Source: Kofleriaceae bacterium (GTDB taxonomy: Bacteria; Myxococcota_A; Polyangia; Haliangiales; Haliangiaceae). Taken from it: a stretch of 64,000 nucleotides of DNA. Location: positions 1 through 64,000 of the forward strand of contig JACKDR010000019.1 in assembly GCA_020633495.1 (NCBI GenBank), in the 5' to 3' direction. The translations under genes and the position numbers were made by a program. This document shows, piece after piece, positions 1-9,634 of the stretch. The notes below the pieces were generated by a model. The model saw only the letters and a program-made list of their open reading frames with translations, did no database searches and was not told the DNA's origin. The stretch's first letter is position 1. The number at the start of each line of letters is the position of its first letter.

Positions 1-1324
1 GGTCGCGCTCGCGGGTGATCCGCCAGGTGCCGAAGCCGGCCAGCGCGATCAGCGCGACCGCGGCGATCGCCGCGATGCGGACCGCGGCGCGGTGGCGGCG
101 CAGGAAGTGGCCGAGCAGCTCGCGGGCGGTGTAGCGGTGGCTGAGCGTGAGCTGCCCGGTCTGGAACCGGCGCAGCTCCTCGGCGAGCTCGAGCGCCGAC
201 GGGAACCGGTCGGCCGGATCGGGCGCGGTGGCGCGGGCGACGATCGCGCGCAGCGCCGCGGGGACGTCGTCGGCCAGCACCAGCGCGGCGCGGCCGGCGA
301 GCTTGTCCTGGCGGATGTGGGTGGCGCCGCGCCCGGCGTGGGGCGCCTCGCCGGACAGCACGTGGAACAGGGTGGCGCCGAGGGCGTAGACGTCGAGGCG
401 GCGGTCGGGCGCGTCGCCGCGGATCTGCTCGGGCGGCATGTACGCCGCGGTGCCGACGCCGAGCCGGGTCAGGCCGTCGGCGTGATCGGGGGCGAGGTCG
501 TCGAGCGGCGCCGGCGCGGGGGCGGCGTCGCGGTCGGCGTCGGGATCGTCGTCGGGATCGTCGTCGGGATCGTCGTCGGGGTCGGCGGCGAGGTCGGGCG
601 CGGCGGTCGCCGCGGCGTCGAGGACGCGGGCCAGGCCCCAGTCGATCACGACGGTCTCGCCGAACGCGCCGACCAGGACGTTGTCGGGCTTGAGATCGCG
701 GTGCACGACCCCGCGATCGTGGGCGTACGCGACCGCCTCGCAGGCGGCGATCACCGCGGGCACCAGCGCGATCCGGGCCTCGAGGGTGCGGCGGGTCGCG
801 ATCTCGGCGGACAGCGAGCGGCCCGCGATCCGCGGCATCGCGTAGTACGGCTCGCCGTCGGCGAAGCGGCCGGCCTCGTAGACCGGGACGATGCCGGGGT
901 GCTGCAGCCGCGCGGTCAGCCGGGCCTCGCGATCGAAGCGCCGGCGCAGGCGCGCGCGGTGGCCGGCGCTGGGGTAGGCGTCCGCCGGCAACATCGCCTT
1001 GAGCAGCACCTCGCGGCCGAGCCGCGCGTCCTGCGCGGCCAGGACCCGCCCCATGCCGCCGCGGGAGATCTCGGCCAGGCCGGCGTACGGCGTGGCGGCG
1101 GGGCGGGGCGCCGCGTCGGGCGCGTCGGGCGCGTCGGGCGCGTCGGCGGTCGCGGGCGCGACGGTCGCGACGGTCGGGTCGGGCGCCTCGGTGAGGACGT
1201 CGTCGTCGATGCCGGCGAGGCTGGCCAGCGCCCGGCAGGTCGCGCAGCCGCGCACGTGGCTCAGCACCGCCGGATCGGAGGTGGTGGCCAGTTCGGCGAT
1301 GGCGTCGATCGAGGGGTGCGACAC
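1..1324 (-). CDS. Ser/Thr protein kinase with zinc-finger-like N-terminus (3' end outside window)
   Basis: Hanks-type kinase that phosphorylates proteins on Ser/Thr at the inner membrane. The start is GTG at 1324, because an in-frame TAG lies a few codons upstream. About residues 23-30 read HVRGCATC (H-x3-C-x2-C), the pattern of anti-sigma zinc (ZAS) motifs. An Asp/Ala/Pro-rich linker coded by a 9-bp repeat follows. The kinase domain starts near residue 80 with a Gly-rich loop (SRGGMGRV), Lys109 (VLLKAML), HRDLKPDN and DWG in place of DFG. An acidic repeat-coded insert separates DWG from the MPPEQ motif. A hydrophobic segment (AAIAAVALIALAGFG) near the window edge looks like the transmembrane helix, so the sensor part is missing. 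It is divergent, 78 bp from a sigma-like gene, which suggests a regulatory pair. The kinase call is firm; the pairing is inferred. Confidence 0.93.
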   Translation of the reverse strand, partial: MSHPSIDAIAELATTSDPAVLSHVRGCATCRALASLAGIDDDVLTEAPDPTVATVAPATADAPDAPDAPDAAPRPAATPYAGLAEISRGGMGRVLAAQDARLGREVLLKAMLPADAYPSAGHRARLRRRFDREARLTARLQHPGIVPVYEAGRFADGEPYYAMPRIAGRSLSAEIATRRTLEARIALVPAVIAACEAVAYAHDRGVVHRDLKPDNVLVGAFGETVVIDWGLARVLDAAATAAPDLAADPDDDPDDDPDDDPDADRDAAPAPAPLDDLAPDHADGLTRLGVGTAAYMPPEQIRGDAPDRRLDVYALGATLFHVLSGEAPHAGRGATHIRQDKLAGRAALVLADDVPAALRAIVARATAPDPADRFPSALELAEELRRFQTGQLTLSHRYTARELLGHFLRRHRAAVRIAAIAAVALIALAGFGTWRITRERD

Positions 1325-1402
1325 GGTCGGGTCCCGACGCTACCAAGACGAGGTCGCGGGCGCCCCCTTCAGACGGAGACCGCGTGCTACGGTCGCAGGC
1401 CG

Positions 1403-2221
1403 ATGCGAGCCTGGGACGCCGCGTTCGAGGCGGAGCTCGTCGCCGAGGTGACCGTGGTCGTCGCCGCCGGGCCGGGCGCGCTGGCGGCGTGGAAGCGGCT
1501 GCTGGTCGGGGTCGGGCCTCACGTCGAGCGCTGGGCGTCGCGCAACCGGCACCTGGTGCGCTGGTCGCTGGCCGGCGAGGACGACGTCCGCAGCGTCCTG
1601 GTCGCGGTGCTGACCCGGCTCAGCCGCGACGATCACGACAACCTGCGCCGGTTCGTGGCGTCGCTGCCGCCGCGCGAGGCCACCGAGGACGACGAGCAGC
1701 TGCGGGCGCTGGCCCACCTCGACCGGCTGGCGCTGGAGGCGGCGGACGACGCCGACGGCGCCGACGACGCGGCCGCCGGCGGCGCGGCCGACGGGCGGGA
1801 GGCCGTGGCGGGGCGCGACGCGCGCACCGGGACGCCGCTGCGCGCCTGGCTGCTGAGGCTGGTCGGCTACGCCGCGCTCGACCACGTCCGCGAGCGCCTG
1901 GGCTGGAGCCGCGAGGGCGGCAACAAGCGCGCGGTCGGCACCGACGCCAGCCGGCTGTCCTCGGTGCCCGAGCCCGCCGGTCGGCCGCCGATCACCGACT
2001 ACCTGACGGTGCGGCGCCTGCACGCCGAGGTCGAGGCCGCGGTCGCCGAGCTGCCCGAGCCCATGCGCGGCGCCCTCGGCCTGTGGCTCGAGGACGAGGA
2101 CTTCGCCGACATCGCGACCCGCCTCGACCTCGCCGACGCCGCCGAGGCCCGCCGCCTGGTCCGCGCCGCCCAGGCCCGGCTCCGCCACCGCTTCCGCGAC
2201 CAGGCCGCGGCCCTGCGCTGA
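1403..2221 (+). CDS. Sigma-70-family-like (ECF-type) protein
   Basis: A 272-residue protein with the layout of a small sigma factor. An N-terminal helical part is followed by a stretch around residues 140-175 (LRAWLLRLVGYAALDHVRER) resembling region 2 and its DNA-facing helix. A linker follows, then a C-terminal region-4-like part (VAELPEPMRGALGLW, then DFADIATRLDL and an arginine-rich helix) resembling a helix-turn-helix. Region 2 is interrupted by an acidic Asp/Ala-rich segment, so it is atypical. ATG at 1403 is preceded by TACGGT at 1388-1393, a possible -10 box nine bases from the start, so the mRNA may be nearly leaderless. It is divergent from the kinase gene. The stop codon is the first base triplet of the following repeat array. 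A non-sigma helix-turn-helix protein is the alternative. Confidence 0.68.
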   Translation: MRAWDAAFEAELVAEVTVVVAAGPGALAAWKRLLVGVGPHVERWASRNRHLVRWSLAGEDDVRSVLVAVLTRLSRDDHDNLRRFVASLPPREATEDDEQLRALAHLDRLALEAADDADGADDAAAGGAADGREAVAGRDARTGTPLRAWLLRLVGYAALDHVRERLGWSREGGNKRAVGTDASRLSSVPEPAGRPPITDYLTVRRLHAEVEAAVAELPEPMRGALGLWLEDEDFADIATRLDLADAAEARRLVRAAQARLRHRFRDQAAALR

Positions 2222-2574
2222 CCGCGGTTTTCGGAGACGTCGGTCGGGTTTCGGCGCGGCGCTGACCGCGGTCTCGGAGACGTCGGTCAGGTGGCGGGCG
2301 CGGCGCCGACCGCGGTCTCGGAGACGTCGGTCAGCTGGCGGGCGCGGCGCTGACCGCGGTCTCGGAGACGTCGGTCAGGTGGCGGGCGCGGCGCTGATTG
2401 CGGTCTCGGAGACGTCGGTCAGGTGGCGGGCGCGGCGCTGACCGCGGTCTCGGAGACGTCGGTCAGGTGGCGGCGGCCCTGCGCTGACCGCGGTCTCGGA
2501 GACGTCGGTCGGGTGGCGGGCGCGGCGCTGACCGCGGTCTCGGAGACGTCGGTCGGGTGGCGGGCGCGGCGGCG
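2219..2574 (+). repeat. Array of eight 44-bp tandem units with a dyad-symmetric core
   Basis: Units begin at 2219, 2263, 2307, 2351, 2395, 2439, 2485 and 2529; the sixth is 46 bp and the others 44. Each has a 27-base imperfect palindrome: TGACCG, two bases, GTCTCGGAGAC, two bases, CGGTCA or CGGTCG. A GC-rich linker (GGTGGCGGGCGCGGCGC) follows. The first copy overlaps the stop codon of the sigma-like gene. The sixth unit's linker ends in GGCGGCCCTGCGC, nearly matching the last bases of that gene, so the array may have grown by duplicating the gene's end. Units are almost identical, with no variable spacers. The same core recurs near 30.5 kb. From 2575 to 2710 I see only the leader of the next gene. 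Confidence 0.93.
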
Positions 2575-2710
2575 GCCAGCGCAGTTGCCGGTGTCCGTTG
2601 ACCGGACCGAAGCGGCGGATCGAGCTGCCACCCGGGGGCCGCGCGGGGCGCCAAGTGCGCGAACTCTGGTGTAGGTGCGGGTGGCACCAAGGTTGCTGAA
2701 TGGCCCCCAC

Positions 2711-4033
2711 ATGCGAACCGCCGCCCGCCTGCTCACCGTTGGTCTCCCGCTGCTCGGCCTCGCCGCCGCCGCTCGCCCGGCCCGCGCCGACCAGTGCAGC
2801 CCGCCGCGCATGATGATGGTCCTCGACAAGTCGAGCTCCATGCAGACCGGCACGATCAACGGCGCGACCAAGTGGAGCATCGCGGTGTCCGCCCTCGACA
2901 CCGTCCTCACCCAGATCGACGGCCAGGCCGAGGTCGGCCTGATGACCTTCCCCAAGCCCAACCAGTGCGGGCCGGGCACCGTCGACGTCAGCCCGGCGGT
3001 CGCGACCCGCACCGCCATCATGGACGCGCTCGCGACCCACCCGCCGACCGCCGGCAACTACACGCCGATGTCGCAGACCCTCGACGTCGCCGCGACCGAC
3101 CCCAGCCTGGCCGCCGGCGACGCGCCCCGCTACGTCGTCCTCATCTCCGACGGCTGGCAGTGGTGCGACCCCTACGACCCCGGCACCCGCTACGACGGCG
3201 TCGACTCGGTCGGCCGCCTCAACGCCGCCGGCATCACGACCTTCGTCGTCGGTTTCGGCGGCGCGGTCGACGCCTCGGCGCTGTCGGCGATGGCGGTCGA
3301 GGCCGGCACCGCCCGCGCCGGCTGCGACCCGACCAACGACGCGCCCACCGATCCGGACCCCTGCTACTACCAGGCCGACGACCAGGCCGAGCTGATCGCC
3401 GCGCTCATGGACATCGCCGACGTCGTCTCGGTCGAGACCTGCGACGGCCTCGACAACGACTGCGACGGCGAGGTCGACGAGGGCCTGACCCGCGCCTGCG
3501 CCACCGCGTGCGGCGCCGGCGCCGAGGTCTGCGTCGACGGCGCCTGGCAGGGCTGCGACGCGCCGCAGCCGGCCACCGACACCTGCGACGGCGTCGACAA
3601 CGACTGCGACGGCGTCACCGACGTCGGCTGCGAGTGCATCACCGGCGAGACCCGCGGCTGCGGCGAGACCGAGACCGAGGGCGCGTGCAGCCCCGGCGTC
3701 CAGACCTGCGGCGACGACGGCACCTGGGGCGCCTGCGAGGGCTCGGTCGGCCCGTCCAACGAGATGTGCGACGGCGTCGACAACGACTGCGACGGTGTCG
3801 TCGACGAGGCGTCGGGCGACGACGTCGGCAACCTGTGCGAGCCGGGCGCGATGTGCACCGACGGCGACTGCGTGCCGGTCGACCCGGTCTTCCCCGAGGA
3901 CGAGTCCGAGGAGCCGGTCGGCCAGCCGGCGGGCTGCGGCTGCGCCGCGCCCGGCAGCGACGGCGGCACCCTCGGCGGCCTGCTGCTGATCGGCGGCCTG
4001 GTTACCGCCGGCCTGCGCCGCCGCCGGCGCTGA
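2711..4033 (+). CDS. Secreted von Willebrand factor A protein with DNDCDG repeats and MYXO-CTERM-like tail
   Basis: A 440-residue exported protein. ATG at 2711 gives a clean signal peptide (Arg-rich start, LLTVGLPLLGLAAAA, cleavage near ARA-DQ); an upstream in-frame GTG at 2675 would bury it. A vWA domain follows, with the metal-ion site DKSSSM near residue 36. The second half has three Cys-rich modules containing ETCDGLDNDCDG-type sequence, the putative metal-binding repeat common in myxobacterial surface proteins. The C-terminus is CGCAAPG, a linker, a hydrophobic helix (GGLLLIGGLVTAGL) and five arginines: the MYXO-CTERM/GlyGly-CTERM plan for sorting to the cell surface. It is probably an adhesion or ligand-binding protein; the ligand is unknown. 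A terminator-like hairpin follows. Confidence 0.92.
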   Translation: MRTAARLLTVGLPLLGLAAAARPARADQCSPPRMMMVLDKSSSMQTGTINGATKWSIAVSALDTVLTQIDGQAEVGLMTFPKPNQCGPGTVDVSPAVATRTAIMDALATHPPTAGNYTPMSQTLDVAATDPSLAAGDAPRYVVLISDGWQWCDPYDPGTRYDGVDSVGRLNAAGITTFVVGFGGAVDASALSAMAVEAGTARAGCDPTNDAPTDPDPCYYQADDQAELIAALMDIADVVSVETCDGLDNDCDGEVDEGLTRACATACGAGAEVCVDGAWQGCDAPQPATDTCDGVDNDCDGVTDVGCECITGETRGCGETETEGACSPGVQTCGDDGTWGACEGSVGPSNEMCDGVDNDCDGVVDEASGDDVGNLCEPGAMCTDGDCVPVDPVFPEDESEEPVGQPAGCGCAAPGSDGGTLGGLLLIGGLVTAGLRRRRR

Positions 4034-4064
4034 CCCCAGGCGCCGCGCGCGCCGCGTCGAGATC

Positions 4065-4095
4065 GCGCCCGGGCCCGCCCGGGCGCCTGCATTTT
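4065..4095 (+). terminator. Intrinsic terminator after the vWA gene
   Basis: Arms GCGCCCGGGC (4065-4074) and GCCCGGGCGC (4077-4086) are perfectly complementary around two bases. ATTTT follows at 4091-4095. It lies 31 bases after the vWA stop codon, one of the few hairpins here with a T-run. Confidence 0.7.
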
Positions 4096-4142
4096 CGGCC
4101 CCGGAAACCTGGGCGAAACCTGGTTCGGTCACCCTGTTCGGC

Positions 4143-5441
4143 ATGTCCGTCGACCTTCCTTCCCCCACCATGGACGTCCTGGTCCACGGCGTGGGCCGCG
4201 ACCGCAGCGTCGACGGCATCCTGCGCCTGATCGAGGTGGCCGGGCAGGAGCGGCCGCTGGCCCAGCTGCTGGCCGAGATGTGCCCGCACGTCGCCGCCAT
4301 CGCCAGCGCCGACATCGTCTCGGTCTACGTCCGCGAGCACGGCCCGGCCGGCGACTGCCTGGTGATGCGCGGCAACGTCGGCTTCCCGGCCAGCGCGGTC
4401 GGCACCGTCAGCCTGCGGGTCGGCGAGGGCATCACCGGCCTCACCGCCGAGTGCATGCGCCCGGTCACCGTCGCCGTCGCCGAGACCGACGCCAGCTACA
4501 AGCACGTGCCCGGCCTCGGCGAGGAGCACTTCCCGTCCTTCCTCGCGGTGCCGCTGCTCGGCACCGGCCGCGTCGTCGGCGTCCTGGTCCTGCAGCGCCG
4601 CAGCGTCGAGATGTTCGACGCCGGCGAGATCGCGCTGGCCACCGCGCTCGGCGCGCCGATCGTCCTGGCCATCGAGAGCGCCCGCCGCCGCACCGCCGAT
4701 CGCCAGAAGGGGCGCTCGGCCCGGCTCGCCGGCGTGCCGATGGTGCCCGGCACCGCGATGGGCCGGGTCGCCGTGATCCCGACCCTCACCGGGCTGCCCG
4801 AGTCGTCGAGCGTCGACCCGATCGATCTCGGCGGCGCCCTCGATCGCCTGCGCGGCGACCTCGAGCGCGCGTCGCGCCGCCTGCGCGGCGAGCAGGACGC
4901 CGAGGTCCGCCGCGCCCTCGACAACCTCGAGCTGGCGCTGGTCGATCAGCGGTTCCGCGAGCGCCTGCTGTCGGGGACCTCGTCGATCGGCCAGGGCGGC
5001 GTGCTCGGCGCGCTGCGCGGCGTCGCCCGCGACTACGCCCGCGTCCCGTACCGGGTCCCGGTCCGGGGCGGCGCCATCGAGCCCGCGCTCGAGGAGCGCG
5101 CCCGCGAGATCGAGGACCTGTGCGTGCTGCTCTACGCCAGCGCGACCCGCGCCAACATGCTGCCGCACGGCGGCGTCTGGCTGGGCGAGCGGATCGGCGC
5201 GTTCGTCGCCCTGTGCGCGGTCGCGCGCGGCGCCTCGGCGCTGGTCTCCGACGTCCGCCTCGACGACGGCCCCGGCCTAGCGATCGCGCGGGCCGGCGAG
5301 ATCCCCGTGGTGTCCCAGGTCGACGGCCTCTACGCCTGGGTCCGCCCCGGCGATCTGGTCGTCGTCGACGCCGACGTCGGCATCCTGCGCATCAACCCGG
5401 CCGAGTCGTCGGTCGAGTCGTTCCGCAAGAGCCGCGGCTAG
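4143..5441 (+). CDS. GAF domain fused to a degenerate PTS enzyme I (PtsP-like) N-terminal region
   Basis: A 432-residue protein. Residues about 35-190 form a GAF domain (VGEGITGLTAE, FLAVPLLGTGRVVGVLVLQ), as in nitrogen-PTS enzyme I (PtsP). From about 200 (GVPMVPGTAMGRV) it follows the PEP-utiliser N-terminal and phosphohistidine swivelling domains up to GDLVVVDADVGILRINP. Two things are missing. The catalytic-His motif (GGxTSHxAI) is replaced by VRLDDGPGLAIAR with no histidine. The C-terminal PEP-binding barrel, which brings PtsP to roughly 750 residues, is absent. It therefore cannot do the usual PEP-to-HPr phosphotransfer and may be a GAF sensor using the old PTS fold for binding. It is convergent with the hibernation-factor gene. 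Confidence 0.82.
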   Translation: MSVDLPSPTMDVLVHGVGRDRSVDGILRLIEVAGQERPLAQLLAEMCPHVAAIASADIVSVYVREHGPAGDCLVMRGNVGFPASAVGTVSLRVGEGITGLTAECMRPVTVAVAETDASYKHVPGLGEEHFPSFLAVPLLGTGRVVGVLVLQRRSVEMFDAGEIALATALGAPIVLAIESARRRTADRQKGRSARLAGVPMVPGTAMGRVAVIPTLTGLPESSSVDPIDLGGALDRLRGDLERASRRLRGEQDAEVRRALDNLELALVDQRFRERLLSGTSSIGQGGVLGALRGVARDYARVPYRVPVRGGAIEPALEERAREIEDLCVLLYASATRANMLPHGGVWLGERIGAFVALCAVARGASALVSDVRLDDGPGLAIARAGEIPVVSQVDGLYAWVRPGDLVVVDADVGILRINPAESSVESFRKSRG

Positions 5442-5498
5442 GCCGCGGCTGGGCGGCGGCGGCGTGCCCGCGGCGCCGCCCGTGGTCGTCGCGATCGC

Positions 5499-5849
5499 CT
5501 AGCCGACGTCGGCGCGCGCGGCCTTCTCGCGGTCCTTGGCGACCGCCTCGTCGAGCTGGCGCCGCGCCGCGAGGAACGCGTCGCGCACGCACACGTAGAC
5601 GTCGGCGTGGGCGTCGTCGTCGCCGGGATCGTGGCTCACGACGATCTCGTGGCCGGGGATGTTGATCGTGATGCGGACGTGCCACGGGCTGCCGTGGCGG
5701 TGGTGGTGCGCCGGCTGCTCGACGACGACCTCGCACTTGGTGATGCGATCGTGGAAGTGCTCGAGCTTGTCGCTGAGCTGCCGGATGCGCGTCTCGAGAG
5801 CGGGGCTGGAGTCCATGCCTCGGAACGTGAGCTGGAGGGGCATCTGCAT
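5499..5849 (-). CDS. hpf: Ribosome hibernation promoting factor / HPF-RaiA family
   Basis: A 116-residue protein of short-HPF length. It opens with MQMPLQLTFRGMDSSPALE, then has an amphipathic helix (RIRQLSDKLEHFHDRI), a KCEVVVEQP strand and VRITINIPGHEIVV, the beta-alpha-beta-beta-beta-alpha order of the HPF/YfiA/RaiA family. Members bind the 30S A/P-site region and inactivate ribosomes in slow growth. The His-rich loop HHHRHG between strands is typical of related proteobacterial proteins. ATG at 5849 is chosen because upstream codons add a low-complexity, Arg-rich extension. TGCAATACA just upstream on the minus strand could serve as a -10. It is convergent with the GAF/PtsP-like gene. Confidence 0.88.
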   Translation of the reverse strand: MQMPLQLTFRGMDSSPALETRIRQLSDKLEHFHDRITKCEVVVEQPAHHHRHGSPWHVRITINIPGHEIVVSHDPGDDDAHADVYVCVRDAFLAARRQLDEAVAKDREKAARADVG

Positions 5850-6107
5850 GGCCGGTTGTATTGCACGGTCCGGGCCACGGCGGCGCGCCTGGTGCGACAT
5901 CTTCGACCGCGGTCACCGGCGACTGACCCCCGCCGTCACGCGAGCCTCGCGCGCCCATCCCAGCGATCCGCAGAACTTGCGGGGTCGCGCGCGGCCGCCG
6001 CCGCCCCGCGCCGCCCGGCGCCCCGGGTGGCGCGCGTGTCCGCGTGTCGCCGCGCGTCGCCGTCGCCGCGAGCCATCGTGGCCCGGAGGGTGCAAGGTGT
6101 CATCAAC

Positions 6108-6554
6108 ATGGCGCACATCAACCGGATCCTGGTCCCCACGGACTTCTCGGCGTGCTCGCGCGCCGCCCTCGACGTCGCCTGCGAGCTGTCGTCGCGGCTC
6201 GACGTCCCCCTCACGATCATGCACGCCTACGGCATCCCGGCGTACCCGCTGCCGGAGGGCGTCATCCTCGCCACCCCCGAGCAGACCGCCGAGATCATCT
6301 CGCACTCGTCGCAGGCGCTCCACCAGGAGCTCGATCGCGCCAAGGCGCTCGGCGCCACTGGCGCCGACAGCGTCATGGTCGAGGGCGACGCGTTCGACGC
6401 CATCGAGCAGGTCGTGCGCGAGCGGCAGATCGACCTCTTGATCATGGGCACCCACGGCCGCCGCGGCCTGGCCCACGCGCTGCTCGGGTCGGTGGCCGAG
6501 AAGATCGTCCGCCGCGGCCCGTGCTCGGTCCTGACCGTCCGCGCCCCGAGTTGA
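6108..6554 (+). CDS. Universal stress protein (UspA family)
   Basis: A 148-residue cytoplasmic protein. It starts with INRILVPTDFSACSRAALDVA, the family's nucleotide-binding first strand and helix. It ends with MGTHGRRGLAHALLGSVAEK, matching the ATP-binding pattern G-2x-G-9x-G-S, then PCSVLTVR. It is therefore of the ATP-binding Usp class. ATG at 6108 has AAGGTG eight bases upstream. It lies only three bases before the ABC ATPase gene, so it is probably co-transcribed with the transporter, which is unusual for a Usp gene and hints at stress-linked export. The 258 bases upstream (5850-6107) hold no gene that I can support. Confidence 0.93.
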   Translation: MAHINRILVPTDFSACSRAALDVACELSSRLDVPLTIMHAYGIPAYPLPEGVILATPEQTAEIISHSSQALHQELDRAKALGATGADSVMVEGDAFDAIEQVVRERQIDLLIMGTHGRRGLAHALLGSVAEKIVRRGPCSVLTVRAPS

Positions 6555-6557
6555 GCC

Positions 6558-7261
<704 letters not shown>

Positions 7262-7265
<4 letters not shown>

Positions 7266-9622
7266 CGATGCTGGGCCGCAAGCTGCGCCGCGATCTGTGG
7301 CACATGCGCGGCCAGGTCGTGACGATCGCGCTGGTGCTGGCGGTCGGGGTCGCCGCGCTGATCTCGATCACCGGGACCTACCGGTCGCTGGGCGCCGCGC
7401 GCGACGAGTTCTACGCCGCCAACGACTTCCCCGACCTGTTCGTGCACCTCGAGCGGGCGCCGGACGCGGTGGCGTCGCGCCTGGCCGCGATCCCCGGGGT
7501 CGCGTCGGTGGACGTCCGCCTGGTCGAGCCGGTGACGTTCCTGATCCCCGGCATGGTGCGGCCGGCCTCGGGCCAGGCGATCTCGCTGCCCGGCGGCGAT
7601 CACCCGTCGATGCACACGCTGGTGCTGGTGCGCGGCCGCCCGCCCGAGGCCGGGCGCACCGACGACGCGCTGGTGCTGGCCCGGTTCGCCGACGCGCACG
7701 GCCTCGAGCCGGGCGACACCCTGACCGTCGTGATCGCCGGCAAGCAGCTGCGGCTGCGCATCGCCGGGATCGTGATGTCGCCGGAGTGGGTGTTCCCGGT
7801 CGACGCCGCCGGCTCGTTCAGCCCCGCGGCGGTCGGCGTCATGTGGCTGCCGCGCGCCGCGCTCGACGCCGCCGCCGGCAAGCACGGCGCGTTCGACGAC
7901 GCCACCTTCCGGCTCGCCCCCGGCGCCTCGACCGCCGCCGTGATCGAGGCGATCGATCGCGAGCTGGCCCGGTGGGGCGGCCTGGGCGCCCACGATCGCG
8001 ATCAGCAGCCGTCGCACCGCGTGGTGTCGAGCGAGCTGGCCGGGCTCGAGGTCATGGGCAGCCGGGTGCCGGCGATCTTCCTCGCCGTCGCGGCGTTCCT
8101 GCTCTACGTCGTGCTGGGCCGCATGGTCCAGCTGCAGCGCGAGCAGATCGCGGTGCTGCGGGCGCTGGGCTTCACCCGCGGCGAGATCGGCCGCCACATC
8201 CTGGCGACCGCCGCGGTGATCGTCGTCGGCGGCGGCGCGATCGGCGTCGCGCTGGGGGCGTGGCTGGGCGACGCGCTGATCGCCCTGTACCGGGAGTTCT
8301 TCCAGTTCCCGGGGCTGCGCTTCCGGCTCCAGGTCGACCTGGTGGTCGCCGCGCTGGCGGTGTGCGCCGCCGCCACCGCGGTGGGCGCCGGGGTCGCGGC
8401 GTGGCGCGCGGCGCGGATGCTCCCGGCCGAGGCCATGCGGCCGCCGGCGCCGGCGCACTACCGGCGCGGCATCCTCAGCCGGCTCGGCCTGGCCCGCCTG
8501 GCCGGGCCGCTGGGTCGCATGGTGGTCCGCGAGCTGGAGCGGCGGCCGATCGCCGCCGGCGTCACGGTGCTGGGCATCGCGTTCGCCGCCGCGGTGATCG
8601 TGGTCGGCCGGTTCTCGACCGACGCGCTCGACGATCTGCTCGACGTCCAGATGATGGGCACCAGCCGCTACGACGTCGGCGTGACCCTGGCCCGGCCGGT
8701 GCCGCGCGGCGAGCTGGCGTGGTTCCGCGACGCGCCCGGCGTGCTCGACGCCGAGCCGCTGCGGGTCGTGCCGGCGCGCCTGGTCGCCGGGGCCCGCCAC
8801 CGCGACGTGCCGCTGACCGGCATCCCGGCGGGCGCGCGGCTGCGCCGGGTCCTGGACGGCGCCGGCCACCCGGTGGCGGTGCCGCCGCGCGGCGTCATGC
8901 TGAGCGCGCTGCTCGCCGACCGCCTCGGGGTCGGGGTCGGCGACGTCCTGCGCATCGAGCGCCGCGACGGCGACCACGGCGTCCACGCGCTCGAGGTCAC
9001 CGCGCTGGTCGACGACCGGCTCGGCCTCAACGCCTACGTCGACCTCGACGCCCTGGCCGCGCTGCTCGGCGAGGAGCCGGTGATGTCGATGGTGCTGCTC
9101 ACCGTCGATCCGGCGGCGCGCGACCGCCTGATCGCGGCGCTGGGCCGGGTCCCCGCGGTGGTCGGCGTCGTCGAGACCGCCGCGGTGCGCGACACGTTCC
9201 TGGCGCAGAGCGGCAAGAGCATGACGATGATGACGCTGATCGTCAGCATCTTCGGCGGCATCATCGCGATCGGCGTCATCTACAACACCGCGCGGGTGGC
9301 GCTGAGCGAGCGCGCGCGGTCGCTGGTGACCCTGCGGGTGCTCGGCTACACGCGGCGCGAGGTCGCGACCGTGCTGCTCGGCCAGCTCGCGGCCCAGGTC
9401 GCGGTGGCGGCGCCGCTCGGCCTGGGCCTGGGCTGGGTCCTGGTCGACGCGATGATGCGCACCGCCAACCCCGAGGACTACCGGTTCGCGATCGTCGTCG
9501 CGCCGGCCACGTACGGCTTCGCGACGCTGCTGATCACCGGCGCCGCGCTGGCCACGGCGCTGGTCGTGCGCCGCAAGCTCGACCGGATCGACCTGATCGC
9601 GGCGCTGGACGCCCGAGACTAG
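7262..9622 (+). CDS. FtsX-like (MacB-type) ABC transporter permease
   Basis: A 786-residue membrane protein with two FtsX-like repeats. A first helix (IALVLAVGVAALISI) is followed by a large periplasmic domain to about residue 265, then three helices (IFLAVAAFLLYVVLG and following). A second helix-periplasmic-three-helix block begins near GVTVLGIAFAAAVIVVG. The conserved cytoplasmic motif LREQIAVLRALGFTRGEIG occurs in variant form in block one, and LVTLRVLGYTRREV in block two. GTG at 7262 overlaps the ATPase stop (GTGA). Both copies in one chain mean one permease can pair with an ATPase dimer as a pseudo-dimer. Together with the next gene it forms a complete ABC export set. Confidence 0.93.
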
Positions 9623-9634
9623 GAGGAGGCCGCC

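Noticed and set aside
1..1402. The plus-strand frame running from 92 through the kinase region into the sigma-like gene
   Set aside because: Only the part from ATG 1403 has sensible composition; the upstream part is antisense to kinase motifs.
2219..2574. CRISPR array
   Set aside because: Units are near-identical along their whole length, with no variable spacers and no cas genes in the window.
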